A program made the translations under genes and the position numbers. The notes under the pieces are model-generated. The model made no database searches. It had not been told where the DNA came from and saw nothing but the letters and a program-made list of their open reading frames with translations. From assembly GCA_015179125.1 (NCBI GenBank), contig WHVA01000149.1, positions 124,001 through 188,000 on the forward strand: DNA of 64,000 bases, written 5' to 3'. Position 1 is the stretch's first letter; the number at the start of each line of letters is the position of its first letter. Shown here in pieces: positions 30,906-42,301 of this stretch. Source of the DNA: Gautieria morchelliformis (Eukaryota; Basidiomycota; Agaricomycetes; Gomphales; Gomphaceae).

Positions 30906-33900
30906 ATGGAGGACCGACCACAGAAGGCGCACAGGGCTCGACACTCTGGTGTCAAAGCTGAGAAGAAGAGTGGAAAGGGTAAGGGGAAGCAGTCTGGTAT
31001 CAATGAAAAGGTAGGCTTCATCTCACGTTCCCTGTAACGTATTGACCTCTTTCAGGCTTTTGCACCGAAATCTGGGCGGCGAGCAGACAAGCAAGCGCGG
31101 AGGAATGTTGAGCGAGACCAGACTCGTTTGCACGTACCCTTGGTCGACCGGACGCCCGATGATGAACCTCCTCCGGTGATTGTAGCCATTGTAGGGCCCC
31201 CGGGGGTAAGCAACGATCGTTGCATTTGACACAGGGATGATCTATATGCGCTCGTGTAGGTTGGAAAGACGACTCTCATGAGAAGCCTAGTGAGGCGATA
31301 TACGAAGCACTCTCTCAACGAGATAAAAGGTCCCGTCACAGTCGTAAGCGGCAAGAAACGTCGCCTCACATTCGTCGAATGCAACAATGACCTAAACTCT
31401 ATGATCGACATCGGAAAGGTTGCCGACCTCGTATTGTTGATGGTTGATGGATCTTTTGGATTTGAAATGGCACGCATGCAAGCGTTTTATGGCCATGAAT
31501 CGCACTGACATAGCAGCAGGAAACGTTCGAGTTCCTCAACATTCTCCAAGCTCACGGATTCCCTAAAGTTATCGGTGTTCTCTCACACCTCGACCTTATT
31601 AAAAAAATCGCTACCCAGCGTGCCACCAAAAAGGCTTTAAAGAAACGTTTCTGGACAGAAATCTACCAAGGCGCCAAGCTCTTCTACCTTTCCGGCGTGA
31701 TCAACGGCCGCTACCCCGACCAGGAGATCCAGAACCTCAGCCGCTTCATCTCTGTCATGAAATTTCGCCCCCTGATATTCCGCAACACACATCCCTACCT
31801 CCTCGCCGACCGCCTTGAGGATCTTACGCCCCGCGAGCAAGTCCGCCACGACCCCAAGTGCGACCGCACAGTTACTCTGTACGGATACCTACGTGGCACA
31901 CACCTCAAGCAGAGCACGGCAGTGCACATACCCGGCGCAGGCGACCTGCGCATCACGAGCGTGAGCGTGCTCCCGGACCCGTGTCCGCTGCCCACGGTCG
32001 AGAGCGAGAAACGGCGCAAGCTGACCGACAAGATGAAGCTGATACATGCGCCAATGAGCGATGTGGGCGGGGTGATGTACGACAAGGACGCAGTGTACGT
32101 GAATGTGCCTGGGAGCTTCACGCGACGGACGGGAGAGGATGGGGACGAGAATGGTATGTTTGTCTCCTTGTATGGGCGGATGATCAATCTGATCCAGAAC
32201 CACCCAGTACCACAGGGAGAGGGCGAGCGCATGGTCATGGATCTGCAGGACGTCAAGTCGAGCTTGGCCGACGGCATCTCAAAGAGTAGCATCCGACTCT
32301 TTGACACGTCCGTGGCACCTTTGGCTGTCGACCAACTTGATTCGGAAGACGACGGTGATGGCAGTGATGTGTCAGATGACGTGTCAGACGATTCTGGTCT
32401 AAGCTCCCACGTTGACCCCGAGCTCGACCAGGCTGAATATGAGAGCAGCGACGAGGAGCCGGACGCGGACACCCAGTTCCAAAATACCGGCCGAACATCG
32501 CTTCGACGACCGCCTCGCTCGGCCCCCATCCTGCCTTTAGACACGGAGCAACAAGAAGACGCCGCCTACGCATCGAGCGACTCGGATATGGGTGAGTTTG
32601 ACCACGGCGTTCCAGGTGGCCCAGAACAAGAGGGTGAGGAGGACGACGACGACAATGCGCCCCAGTGGAAATCCGACCTCGCGACCAAGGCACTTACTAC
32701 GTTCACTCAGCACGCACACCGACGCCGCGACTGGACGAAGCTAATATACCAATCCGACCTGACCCCGGCGGAGATCCTCGCGGGTGCTACTACACCTGCC
32801 AAACAGAATACTGACACCAGCGAGGATCTAGATGCGGATGACGACGAGTTCTTCAAAGTGAAAAAAGTAGACAGCACCGATGCGGACACACTTGACCAGA
32901 CCAAGGAGCCAATCCCTAGCGATGCTCTCGCCGCGTGGGCTGACGAGGCGCTACTGGACTCGATCCGACATTTATTCATCACCGGACCCTCTGGTGCAGG
33001 CGATGGCGACGAGTCAGGCGATGGGTACGAAGACGCTACTGGCGACTTTGAGGATCTCGAAGGCACCGCTATGACTGAGCCCGCCGACGCTGCTACATCC
33101 ACGCCGACAACTGTCGACCCTGAAGCGACGACGCTTGCTGCCAAAAAAGCCGCTCTCAAGGTTAAATTTGATGAACAATACGACTCGCCCTCCGCTCCCG
33201 CCGCTGACTTCTACACCGAAAAGAAAGATGAACTCTCACGCCAGCTCGCGTTGAATCGTGCAGAATTTGCCTCCCTTGACCCCGCCGCGCGTGTGCTTCT
33301 CGAGGGCTTCCGCCCAGGGACGTACGTCCGCATTGAGCTCTCCTCCATCCCTGCCGAACTCGTCACCCACTTCGACCCTTCCTACCCGCTCATCGTTGGC
33401 GGGCTCGCCGCCGCCGAAGCTGAGGCACGCCTCGGCATCGTGCAAGTGCGCGTGAAGCGTCACCGATGGCATACACGCCCGCTTAAGACACACGATCCGC
33501 TGGTGCTCTCTCTTGGATGGCGCCGTTTTCAAACGTGCCCGCTCTACGCGCTCGACGACCACAGTATCAGGATGCGAATGCTCAAGTACACACCTGAGCA
33601 CGCGCACTGCTACGCGTCGTTCTGGGGGCCCGCGGCGCTCCCTGGTACGGGGTTCTGCGCATTCAACGCATTGGGAAACGCCACCCCTGGATTCCGCGTC
33701 TCGGCGACAGGCGTGGTGCTCGACGTCGACCGCACGGCGCGGATCATGAAGAAACTGAAGCTCACGGGTGTGCCGTATAAGATTTATAAGAACACGGCGT
33801 TCGTACGAGATATGTTCACGAGCGCGCTGGAAGTAGCGAAGTTTGAGGGTGCAAGCATAAGGACTGTCGCGGGGGTGAGGGGCCAGATCAAGAAGGCGCT

Positions 33901-34626
33901 GCCGAAGCCGGATGGCGCCTTCCGTGCGAGCTTTGAGGATAAAGTACTGATGAGTGGTGCGTGCCGGTTTGTGTAAGTACTTTGGTGCCGGATGCTGAGA
34001 TGCTTTGCTAGATATCATTTTCCTACGGGCGTGGTACGCGGTGCAGCCGCGCCGGTTCTATAACCCGGTGACATCGCTACTCCTCGCAGACAAAACGCGG
34101 TGGATGGGCATGCGGCTGACGGGCCAGGTGCGGCGCGACGAGGGGCTTAAGACGCCGCTTAGCGTGAATTCTACATACAAGGTACGGGCATGGGGTATTT
34201 CTATACTACCAAGACCACTAATCTGCCCACCAGCGCGTCGAGCGCCCGCCGCGCCGCTTTAACCCCCTCAAAGTACCGCGCGGGCTCCAAGCCGCGCTCC
34301 CCTATGCATCTAAGCCTAAAATGATGCGCGCGCAGCGGCAACAGACCTACCTCCAGAAACGCGCCGTCGTGATGGAGCCCGCGGAGCGCCGCGCAGTCGC
34401 GCTGTTGCAGCAGATGCGGGCACTGCGGAAGGAGCAGTTGGGCAAAAAGAAGGAGAAGAGGCTGGAGGCGCGGGATAAACATCGGAAGAAGGTCGAGAAG
34501 GCGGAAGGAATGCGTGAGGAGAAGGAAAAAGACAAACGAAAGGAGGGGATGCGGGCTGCGGGAGTGAAGAAGAAGAGAGAGGTCGAGAGGGAGGAAGGGC
34601 CGAGGAAGCGGAAGCGGACTCCATAG
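30906..34626 (+). CDS. BMS1: Ribosome biogenesis GTPase Bms1, 1154 aa, six exons
   Basis: Exons 30906-31010, 31056-31205, 31260-31469, 31520-33956, 34012-34181 and 34234-34626 sum to 3465 nt in one frame. The N-terminus is basic (MEDRPQKAHRARHSG). The P-loop GPPGVGKTTL spans the second intron (residues 82-91), SHLDL is near 179, then FRNTHPYLLADR and the AARP2CN-type region, a long acidic middle (32340-32660), and the C-terminal conserved block with LSLGWRRFQTCPLYA, DIIFLRAWYAVQPRRFYNPV and a basic coiled tail. Bms1 binds Rcl1 and U3 snoRNP in the 90S pre-ribosome for 18S rRNA maturation in the nucleolus. The third intron begins GC rather than GT. Length matches the family. Confidence 0.96.
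31470..31519 (+). other. Non-canonical GC-AG intron in BMS1
   Basis: Exon 3 ends GGATTTGAAATG and exon 4 resumes GAAACGTTCGAG. The 50-bp gap starts GCACGC and ends CAGCAG and contains stop codons. There is no GT in the last 35 bp of exon 3 or in the intron, so GC is the only plausible donor. Confidence 0.75.
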
Positions 34627-36447
34627 GTGGAAGAACATGTATGGGCAGGTGGGGGTTCATGTATTTGAATACATCGTACAGGGAAATTGATTTTCCAGAA
34701 AGGACACTGTGGGTAGTCAACCCAATGAATCCTATTGGGTGGACCCACTGAGGATTCAGTATATAAACCATTATAGCTAGTGTAAATACCAATAGAACCC
34801 GTTGAAAATTCAATGAATCAGTTTCAGTGGAAAAAGTTTCATTTCAATGAGTTGGTTTCAGGGGTTGACTCATGGGTATTCAGGGATTGGTATTCAGGGA
34901 TCCTACAACAGAAGACCAATGGATTGAACCAGGCATTTCGAGTCGACAACCACTGGGTTCCTGTGAGATAGTCACTTACAACCCCGTGGTTCTATCACCA
35001 CATTTCAGAGATGCAGCAACTGAATGTCACTGGCCTGAGATCTGAATAATATGAGGCAAATCACTGAAGATTCATGAAATTTGTAGTGAATGCTAGGTTG
35101 TATAGCTATGAGTTTTCAATGGTTATTGCCTGACATACACGGGAACTGGTGGATCCCGGGGTGCTTTCTGGATATCCCAGATATTCCTGCACGCCGCCTG
35201 AGGACCAGGTGGGGCTGTGTGGCACTTAAGAACAAGCATGGAACCTCCGCTGTTCAGCTCCTTTCCGTGTGCAACGAAAGCGGTGATGATGAGCGAATTC
35301 GGTCGTGGCCTCATGATATACACGTCTGATCCAGTCGTGGTGTGAGGGCAACACTAATGACAAAGCCACAACCAAAGATACTCAAGGAGATAAGAGCCGA
35401 TACTAGGACAATGACCAACTGTGTAGTGGGTATCCTCAGTTTATAACTCTACCAACGATAGATACATGGGGACTTGCCTGTGTAGTGGGTATCCTCAGAG
35501 ATCAAGCTGAGGAAACGCCACCACACGGGCTACAGTCTTATAGCGCTGGCAAGGCTTACATAATAGGGGAGACGGAAACTTGTAGAAGGTTACGGAAGGT
35601 GACGGAATGTGACATGTGACGGAAGGTTATGGAAACTGACGGAATGTGATGGAAGGTGACGGAAGGTTATGGAAACTGACGGAAGGTAACGGAAACTCAT
35701 GGAAGGAAATAGAAACTTGTGGAAGGAAATGCGTGAACCCTGACAGTATGCTGAAATGAATATTGCAGATTGATTTGCATAGCTACTCCAAAAAAAAAAA
35801 AAGCAATGACTAATCCATATTCAGATGATGTAGTTGGAAACCGCTGACCGTTGAATTTGGATCAATGGGATATCACCAAGGCAAGCAATAACATTGCACT
35901 CCATGGCATCCATATATGTCATTTGTGCACTTGACCTGTATCAGAACTTGACTGCACCCCAGTATTGCTCAATAAAGTTGAGCTCACAATGAAATTTTGG
36001 ATAAAAATCACTCGGGGCACCTTTTCTCAGGTTTTTGAGGCATGCTAATCATGCTTTAGACTTCCAGCCCATGCTGGATGCTCTAGGTATAGAGATGTGG
36101 TTGGTTCAGCCAGCTTTTCTTCAAATTTCACACTCTGCTGAGGTCATGTGATTGATTACATAAGCGGCCAAATGTCCTTCGTCGTCCTTGCCCAAAAATT
36201 TTCTGAGCATGTCCTTGCATCATACAAGTGATTTCCTGCACATTTGTAAAATTCAAGTTTTTTGTCTATATACAGCTCAATTTTTATTCAAATAATATTC
36301 TGTTTCCTGGGACTCATTTCTAGAGGTTATTTCCATGGATTGTAGGAGGCAAAGTGGTGAAAAAGTGACCGTGTGAATGTCTATTGAGCTCAAAATATTG
36401 GGCTAAAGTAGATTATGTAAGGGTGCCCTATTAGAGTGTCCTCTATC
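34627..36447. other. Intergenic region with short repeats
   Basis: No supported gene. From 34690 to 35000 there are repeated CCCACTGAGGATTCA/TTGGGTTCC-like words. CTGTGTAGTGGGTATCCTCAG occurs twice (about 35418 and 35479), followed by a GGAAGGTGACGGAA-type array at 35550-35730 and an A12 run near 35792. See the possible LTR entry. Confidence 0.5.
35341..35745. repeat. Possible LTR relic with GGAA-word array
   Basis: Starts TGTGAGGGCAAC and ends GAACCCTGACA, so the ends are near-inverted (TGTGAGGG vs CCCTGACA). Inside are the duplicated 21-bp word and about fifteen ACGGAA/GGAAGG units. The flanks (CGTGG and GTATG) do not match, so either the boundaries are off or it is old. Confidence 0.35.
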
Positions 36448-38285
36448 TTACTTGTTTACGCGTTCCTTATGTAAGCTCGAACCGACATCAAGACTGCATC
36501 ACGTGATGCAACAACCGCTCTTATCTGCATCCAGAACATGCCACTGGGTGCACCACTTGTGAACATCGAAAGTGGTTTTTTCTACTATAATTGCCCTCGA
36601 TCAAGAAAGGAGGTGGATGTTTTATCGGAAAGGCGGATCACGTACAAGCATGCTTCGTCGAAGGCTCCTCTTCTTCCTGGTCAAGTACTTGCCATGACGA
36701 ACTACATGGTATCCTATCATGATCCTCCGTCGCCTGGAACGCGCGAGCTCCCTCTACTCATCCAGAAGGGCACGGCGCATTTCATGACCATACCCCAGCT
36801 GGTATTGCAAGCCCCCATTCATGTCGGGGACGGCAAATGGTCCCAAGTCTGGAAGGGAATTATGACCTCAAAAGATTTTCCCGACGTGCCACCTGCATCT
36901 GTGGTTGTCAAATTGTTTCAAGAGAGCTATTTAAGCTTTGGACCTTGTATCAGAGATTTTTGGGGTAAATTTGATAGTGCCGAATGGCTTCCTGGGGCCC
37001 GAATGGCCGCTAATGAAGCTTGGGCATATGATCGTATGAGAGCTTTGCAAGGCATGTTTTTCGCTTTCCGTGTTATTTTGTACAGCATACAACTGGATGT
37101 CGGTAGGTTGCACCGTTCCTTGGTCTTATGGCTTTTGCAAGGTATTTGCAGTTTCATCACCCCCGAGGAGAGCTAATAGATCGCTATAGTGTGTCCTCCC
37201 AACTGGAGAAACGACATTTGGACATGTTATGGAACTGATCGACGGTCCCACAACATGCGCGATGACCGCCGATGAACTCGGCCTGAATGAGACAGGAATA
37301 TTTAATTTTGTATTTTCACCCTACTTGCCGCCTCCACTTTAGTGTTGACAAGCTTGTTGCTTAGGGAGACGCTCTTGGTATGGCAGTACACAAGATGCAC
37401 CAGTGTGGTGTTGGTCATGGGGATCTCAAAGGGGATAATGTTATCATTTACTTCAACTCCTCAAACCAAGAGTGCGATGTCGTCCTTCTAGATTTTGCAC
37501 TTTGTATGGCGCTTGAACCCCCTACACATCAGGCGCTAATTGTTGAGTGGGACATAGCCAGGTACGACTCTCCATGAGACAACGCACCTGCACATACGCT
37601 GATAGCTCGATGCCACATATTAGTATCCCTAATATGTTTAGGGCACTCGGAATAATGGAATATGCTCGAAGCTGGTTCCGGTCACGTTTGGAACTCAGCG
37701 TACCGTATGGTGCAACGTTGACCGAACTTGATAGGCAGGGATGGCTCGAAGAAGACAGCAAGGAAGAGATTCCGGAATACGCAATGCCAGACGTAACTTT
37801 GGCGTGGGGCGGTAGAAAGGCAAGGGAAGGTTTATTCAACTGGCACCCAGAAGAACTTCAACCAGGGGAGGTGCATCCGGCAACTGATGAGACTGGACTA
37901 TATGGACCATATGAGGGATGGCCTCAAGCACTGCCAGCCTGGGGCTGTGGAAACACAACGGAAGGTTTATCCGCTTGGTACACAGAAGAACTTCAACAAG
38001 CAGGGGAGGTGGATACTGCACCTGATGTGTTCGAGTAAAATCATAGACTTGTCACATTGTTTTGTTTCCACTGATGGTCGCTCTTGTGAGATCGCCTCCA
38101 CTGCAGGGTGGGGGAGCTCAAATGATATACAAGAGTCGTAAGATATGTATATACCAGAACCGAAGCTCAATCTAGTCGAACTATAAAAATGAGTTCTATT
38201 CCACGAGAAGCACGGGGCTTGGCTGTGCATTGGCGCGTATTTTCCTTCATCACACCGTGTCTGTGTTGAGCCACAGGCAAGCTCC
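36448..38285 (+). repeat. Dispersed 1.8-kb kinase-like repeat, copy c
   Basis: Colinear with copy b from its upstream TTACGCGTTCCTTATGTAAG to the downstream GTGTCTGTGTTGAGCCAC. Copy c carries an extra stretch near 38060-38190 that b lacks. Past 38285 the similarity ends abruptly. Confidence 0.75.
36538..38038 (+). pseudogene. Kinase-like protein, copy c, probably broken
   Basis: Same architecture as copy b: ATG 36538 (MPLGAPLVNIESGFFYYNCP), GDGKWSQVWKGIM, VVVKLFQES; the GC-starting intron; GHGDLKGDNVIIYF at 37400-37440; LLDFALCM; then the tail 37547-38038 with tandem units ending NWHPEELQPGEVHPATDE and AWYTEELQQAGEVDTAPD. Relative to b it has scattered substitutions but the same segment boundaries and the same DFA. 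That both copies keep open segments of equal length suggests recent duplication or some selection on the segments. Confidence 0.6.
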
Positions 38286-38617
38286 CCGCTGCAGTCCGCC
38301 CCGTTTACAGCCAGATGTTCGGTGGCCCCTCGTACCATGGTTGGTCCTCGCTTGTCCCATCTCCCTCCAGGGTGCCCCGTAAGATGCAGACGCTCTCAGC
38401 GCCACCCTCTCTCGGACCTACCTACACCGGCGCGCCCCAGCCATGGACCAAGGCATTCGCGCCGACTCAACTTCCGCGCCATCACGCAGGGCAGGCCAGT
38501 CCAGGCCAGTCCCCTCCCTTGCCACTTGGAGAGCAACCCGGTCCGCATGTAACCCTAATATAAAAATAACCCATAGGCGTGTATGGGTGATGAAGTCACG
38601 TCACTCGATGACGTGTA
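38286..38617. other. Spacer before the tyrosine-recombinase remnant
   Basis: Pro-rich short frames only. A GCCGGCATCGCCGGCGCCC word at about 38631 resembles GCCGGCGTTCGCCGGCACCC at about 39291; these may be parts of DIRS terminal repeats. Confidence 0.35.
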
Positions 38618-38992
38618 GTGTTATCTAGAGGCCGGCATCGCCGGCGCCCTTGGAGGACATACATTTTTGACCTCGCCTTTCATGACACGCACGCTACCTC
38701 TCGCGACTCTCTTTTCCCCTTCCACCCTGGTCTTTGGCTGACCTCTGCAGGCTCCACCCCTACTTCCGCATGGTTTCTCTCCCACCTGTGTTCCACACTC
38801 GGTCACGACATCGGCGGACATTCCCTTCGTTCTGGCGGCGCAACATCTCTCACGCTCACTGGCGTCCCCGGCAACATCATTCAGGGAATAGGGTGCTGGT
38901 CCTCCGACGCTTTCAAGCTGTACGTTCGCAAGCACCCAGTTGTTTTGCAAGCCCTCATTCACGGTCATTTTGCCGTTGACCCGCTATCGTGA
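38618..38992 (+). pseudogene. Tyrosine recombinase C-terminal remnant (DIRS-like)
   Basis: The frame carries the C-terminal catalytic box of DIRS/Ngaro-type tyrosine recombinases: SLFPFHPGLWLTSAGSTPTS, then GGHSLRSGGATSL (His and Arg of the R-H-R set), GCWSSDAFKLYVRKHP (Tyr nucleophile in KLYV). Only the last 110 or so residues are present; the N-terminal half with the first Arg is missing. In this retroelement order integrase is replaced by the recombinase. It lies upstream of the DIRS gag/RT region in the same orientation, an unusual order for one element. Confidence 0.75.
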
Positions 38993-39452
38993 GAAAACTT
39001 CTTCGTTCACGACTTCATCTGGTGTTCACACCTCTACGCTCCTTACAGCCTTCAATGATTTTCTTGCTGCGGCAGCCTCGCTAGGGACACAAGGCGAGTT
39101 CCGCCCGGGACCCTGGCTTAACTGTCGCACCGACTTCCTTACCCCTGCAGGCTGCATGTGGTCCCCTACACGCTGTTGGGTCACCCGTACCTTTCCTCGC
39201 CTTTGCTCCTTTTTTTCTTTGTCTTTTCTTTTCAGGTGCGCTTACCCTTCGCCGCTGCTAATCTTCGATCCGTTGAAGTGAGAAGAGATGCCGGCGTTCG
39301 CCGGCACCCAGCGTCCAGCTGAGCGCAGCCGCGGGTGCCCCGCCCTGCACCGTTTTTCTCTTCCGCCCATCATCCACTTGCTCAAGAGTCACACCCATGC
39401 TCTTTCACTTGATCCTTTTTCTCCTTAGAATTTCTCTTTACCGAGCAGAACG
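38993..39452. other. Spacer, possible DIRS terminal-repeat region
   Basis: No ORF of note. It sits between the recombinase end and the gag start, so it may be the joined ends of two tandem elements. The GCCGGC palindromic word near 39291 is the only visible structure. Confidence 0.35.
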
Positions 39453-41128
39453 ATGACCCACGAACACCTAGGGCTGAACATCACCCCTCCGCCGTCGCAG
39501 TCGCAACATGGCCAGCGCGCTGAGCAGAGCACGTCACCCAGCGGAGCCGCAGGACGTCGCCCAGCACACCAACGGTCGGACCAGCTTCGGGCAAGGCCCC
39601 CCAGCGCCGTCAGGAGTCGAGAGCCGCCCATCCAGGACAACCACCTGCCACGGGGCGTGCCGCCCACCAACATGGAAATGGTGGCCAGGCTGAGGGAGCA
39701 AGAGGACGAAATCTTGCGACTCAAAGCCCAGATAGCAGCAGCCGGATCCCAGCATCGGCAGCAGCAGCTGCAGCCCCAACCGCAGCCCCAACCGCAACAG
39801 CAGCCGCAACCCAACCCCCCCTCCCAGCACGCAGTGGGACAACCACCAGCCCAGGAGGATGGCAGGGAAACCCTGTTCGCCGACAGCGCAACCGTAGAGC
39901 AGCAAGCGCGCTGGACATAGGTGAGTGGCCAGTTCTGTCCGACCCACCCCCCCCCCCCCCCCTCTCCCTTGCTCTTCTCCCCCGCCCCCTCATTCTCTCC
40001 CGCCCGCCACCCTTGCTTTCTTGCTTCCCCTACCCTCTTGTCTCATTTCCCCTCACCTTATTTCCCCCCCACCTGGCCCCACACTTCCTCCACCGAGAAT
40101 GCAAACCGAGGGTGTGATAGGTAGTCCCACCGCTCTGTGCTGGCCAGCTGAGCGATAGGCTCGTGCATGGCCGGCTCTTGGCTAAAGGCCACTGGCAACC
40201 GCTGGCTAAAGGCCGCGGAGAGCCCTGAACTGAACCCCCCCCCACCTCTCCCTCGCACCTCCCCCCAACGTTCCCTCTTGCCGCCCATGCCCTTCCCCAT
40301 CGTCTGCGTCATGCCGCATACTGACTGCACCTACCTCCCTCCCGTAGTTGTGCCACCGAAGGCAGACGACATGTTCGGGATGTTCCACTATGTCCTGTAC
40401 ACCTCCCTTTCCCTGGCAGCCAGAATCAAGGCAAGCAGAGGGGAAGAAGAGTTTGTTGTGAACGCACAAGGGGACCTCACAGCCAAGGGCCTGGACCGCC
40501 GGAGCGAGAAGTCCATATCAACAGTGGAATGGTATGCGGCAGCCAAGGCAGCTGAGGATCAAACCAGGTTTTATCACCGCGAAGCGAGAGCAAGGGCCCT
40601 TGCCCCGCACCACAAGTTAGTGATGGACCTGGGATGGTCCCACAGTTGGGACATCATGATGGAGTATGACGTCCAGCAATGAGAGCTATCCGGCCCATGA
40701 CCTGGCCACGGACGTAACAGCACTAACATTAATAGCCACCAGACCGTCCAGTGGACAGCCAGCGATGCGAGCCACCTCCCCTTCAGGCAAGCGATCCTTT
40801 CCATGTGAATTCTCCCCGCCACCAGCATGAAAGAAGGCCAGAGCCTGCTGCTTTTGATGTCACTGGTCACCTGCCTGCAGGCTGCAGAGCATCCATGACC
40901 AACCATGGCAAGCCAGCCGCAGCCATTTCCATCAACGCGAAGAGCAGGAACACCCTTGTTGTCCCCAACAGGAAGCATTACTGCTTTAATTGGGCCAGAG
41001 GTTCAGCCTGCGCCTTTGGCAATGCGTGCAGCAACTGCCATGGCTGTAGCCTGTGTGGTGAGCCCACACAACATGCCAGCCCCAGGCCTGACCCCAGGGG
41101 TGTGGTGACTCCACTCGATCCAGATTGA
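39453..41128 (+). pseudogene. DIRS-like gag region
   Basis: Three frame segments: 39453-39920 with a coiled coil (NMEMVARLREQEDEILRLKA) and a Gln/Pro repeat tail; 40167-40682 with AKAAEDQTRFYHREARARAL and HHKLVMDLGWSHSWDIMMEY, a block typical of fungal DIRS gag; and 40751-41128 with a Cys/His-rich segment (HYCFNWARGSACAFGNAC then CHGCSLCGEPTQHA). Stops separate the segments, and a C-rich run lies at 39944-39962. It cannot make one protein without introns or readthrough. Confidence 0.65.
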
Positions 41129-42301
41129 GTGGAGTCGTTACTCTGTAAATATGGACTGCAGGACAAATGGGGCCACATTGTAAATGGGCTACGCGACGGC
41201 TTTGACGTTGGGGTGCGCGAGCTGCCCCGACACACACATTTATTTCGAAAACCACAGCTCTTTGCAACTAAATCCCAATATAATAGACAGCTATATAATA
41301 ACCGAACAGAAGATCGGACACTACTCCAAGGCCTTCAACCCACCAGAGCCTGAAGCATTAATTGGTCCTTTCTGTTCAGCGCTGCTTGGGCTCGTGCCCA
41401 AGCCGCACTCAGACAGTTTCAGGATGGTGCAGGACTTGTCGTTTCCATGAAACAACCCTGCGTTTGCATCCATCAATGCTGGGATAAGCTCCGATGATTT
41501 CCCAACAGAAGGGGGAACCTTCGACAGCACAGTGGCACTGATCATCGCACTGCCTGAGGGTTGCATGGCGGCAACCTTCGACATTGCAGCAGCATACCGC
41601 ATGATGCCAGTCTGACCAGAGCAGCAGAATGTGCTCTGCGTCTACTGGAAGAACAAGGTGTACATTGACTGGGCACTGATGTTTGGCCTGACATCAAGTG
41701 CCAGGGTGTTTGGCGCCGTAGCCGACATGATTGTCAACATACACCTGGAAGCTGGGTTTGGGCCCATCCACAAGTGGGTGGACGACTTCCTGGTTGTCCG
41801 AATGCTGCACCACACGTGGAGGGAAAAAGAGTTCATAGAGCTGATGAGTGGGCCGGAGTGCCGTGGAGCAGGCTGAAGACAAGGGAGCTGGCAATAAGGC
41901 AGAGGTACATTGACTTTCTCTGGGGCTTGGCCAATAAGATGGCGGCGTTACCTCCAGAAAAGGTTGATGCAATTTTGAAGCTGCTGGGAAAGTGGGCTGA
42001 CACCAACAACAAATTCTCCGAGCACGACGCAGCCAATGCCCATGGAAAGCTGGTGCACGCGGCTTGCATGTTTCAACTGATAAGGCCCTTCCTCCAGTCG
42101 ATAGCGCGGTTTGCCCGCATCTTCCAGTCCAAGTGGGCGTGGCTCTCGCCACTGCTGGCCGTGCACGCAGACATAAAGTGGATTCAGTACATCATACAGG
42201 TGTCGCCCAATGAGGTGCCACTGGCAGCGCAAGACCCAGTCAACATTGGCTGGTGGGTGTCAGCATTGGTTCTTTTAAGGTTTAGTAGCGGGTGTCAATA
42301 A
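41129..42301 (+). pseudogene. DIRS-like reverse transcriptase remnant
   Basis: After a frameshift near 41225 one frame runs to 41876 with two in-frame TGAs. It encodes ALLGLVPKPHSDSFRMVQDL, ISSDDFPTEGGTFDSTVALI, AATFDIAAAYRMMPV, LMFGLTSSARVFGAVADM and the catalytic WVDDF (in place of YxDD). The segment 41774-42301 in another frame continues into RT thumb/RNase H-type sequence (LAIRQRYIDFLWGLANKM). RNase H active-site residues and a downstream recombinase are absent. Both TGAs sit where Arg is expected. Non-functional. Confidence 0.8.

Noticed and set aside
31795..32544. Long antisense frames over BMS1 and other conserved genes
   Set aside because: Shadows of codon bias in GC-rich exons; no domains.
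38618..38992. Crypton (DNA-only tyrosine-recombinase element)
   Set aside because: The adjacent DIRS-type gag and RT and the RSGGATSL/KLYVRKHP style fit a retroelement recombinase better.
39944..39962. C-run as a functional motif
   Set aside because: A simple homopolymer next to Pro/Ser-rich low-complexity sequence; likely slippage.
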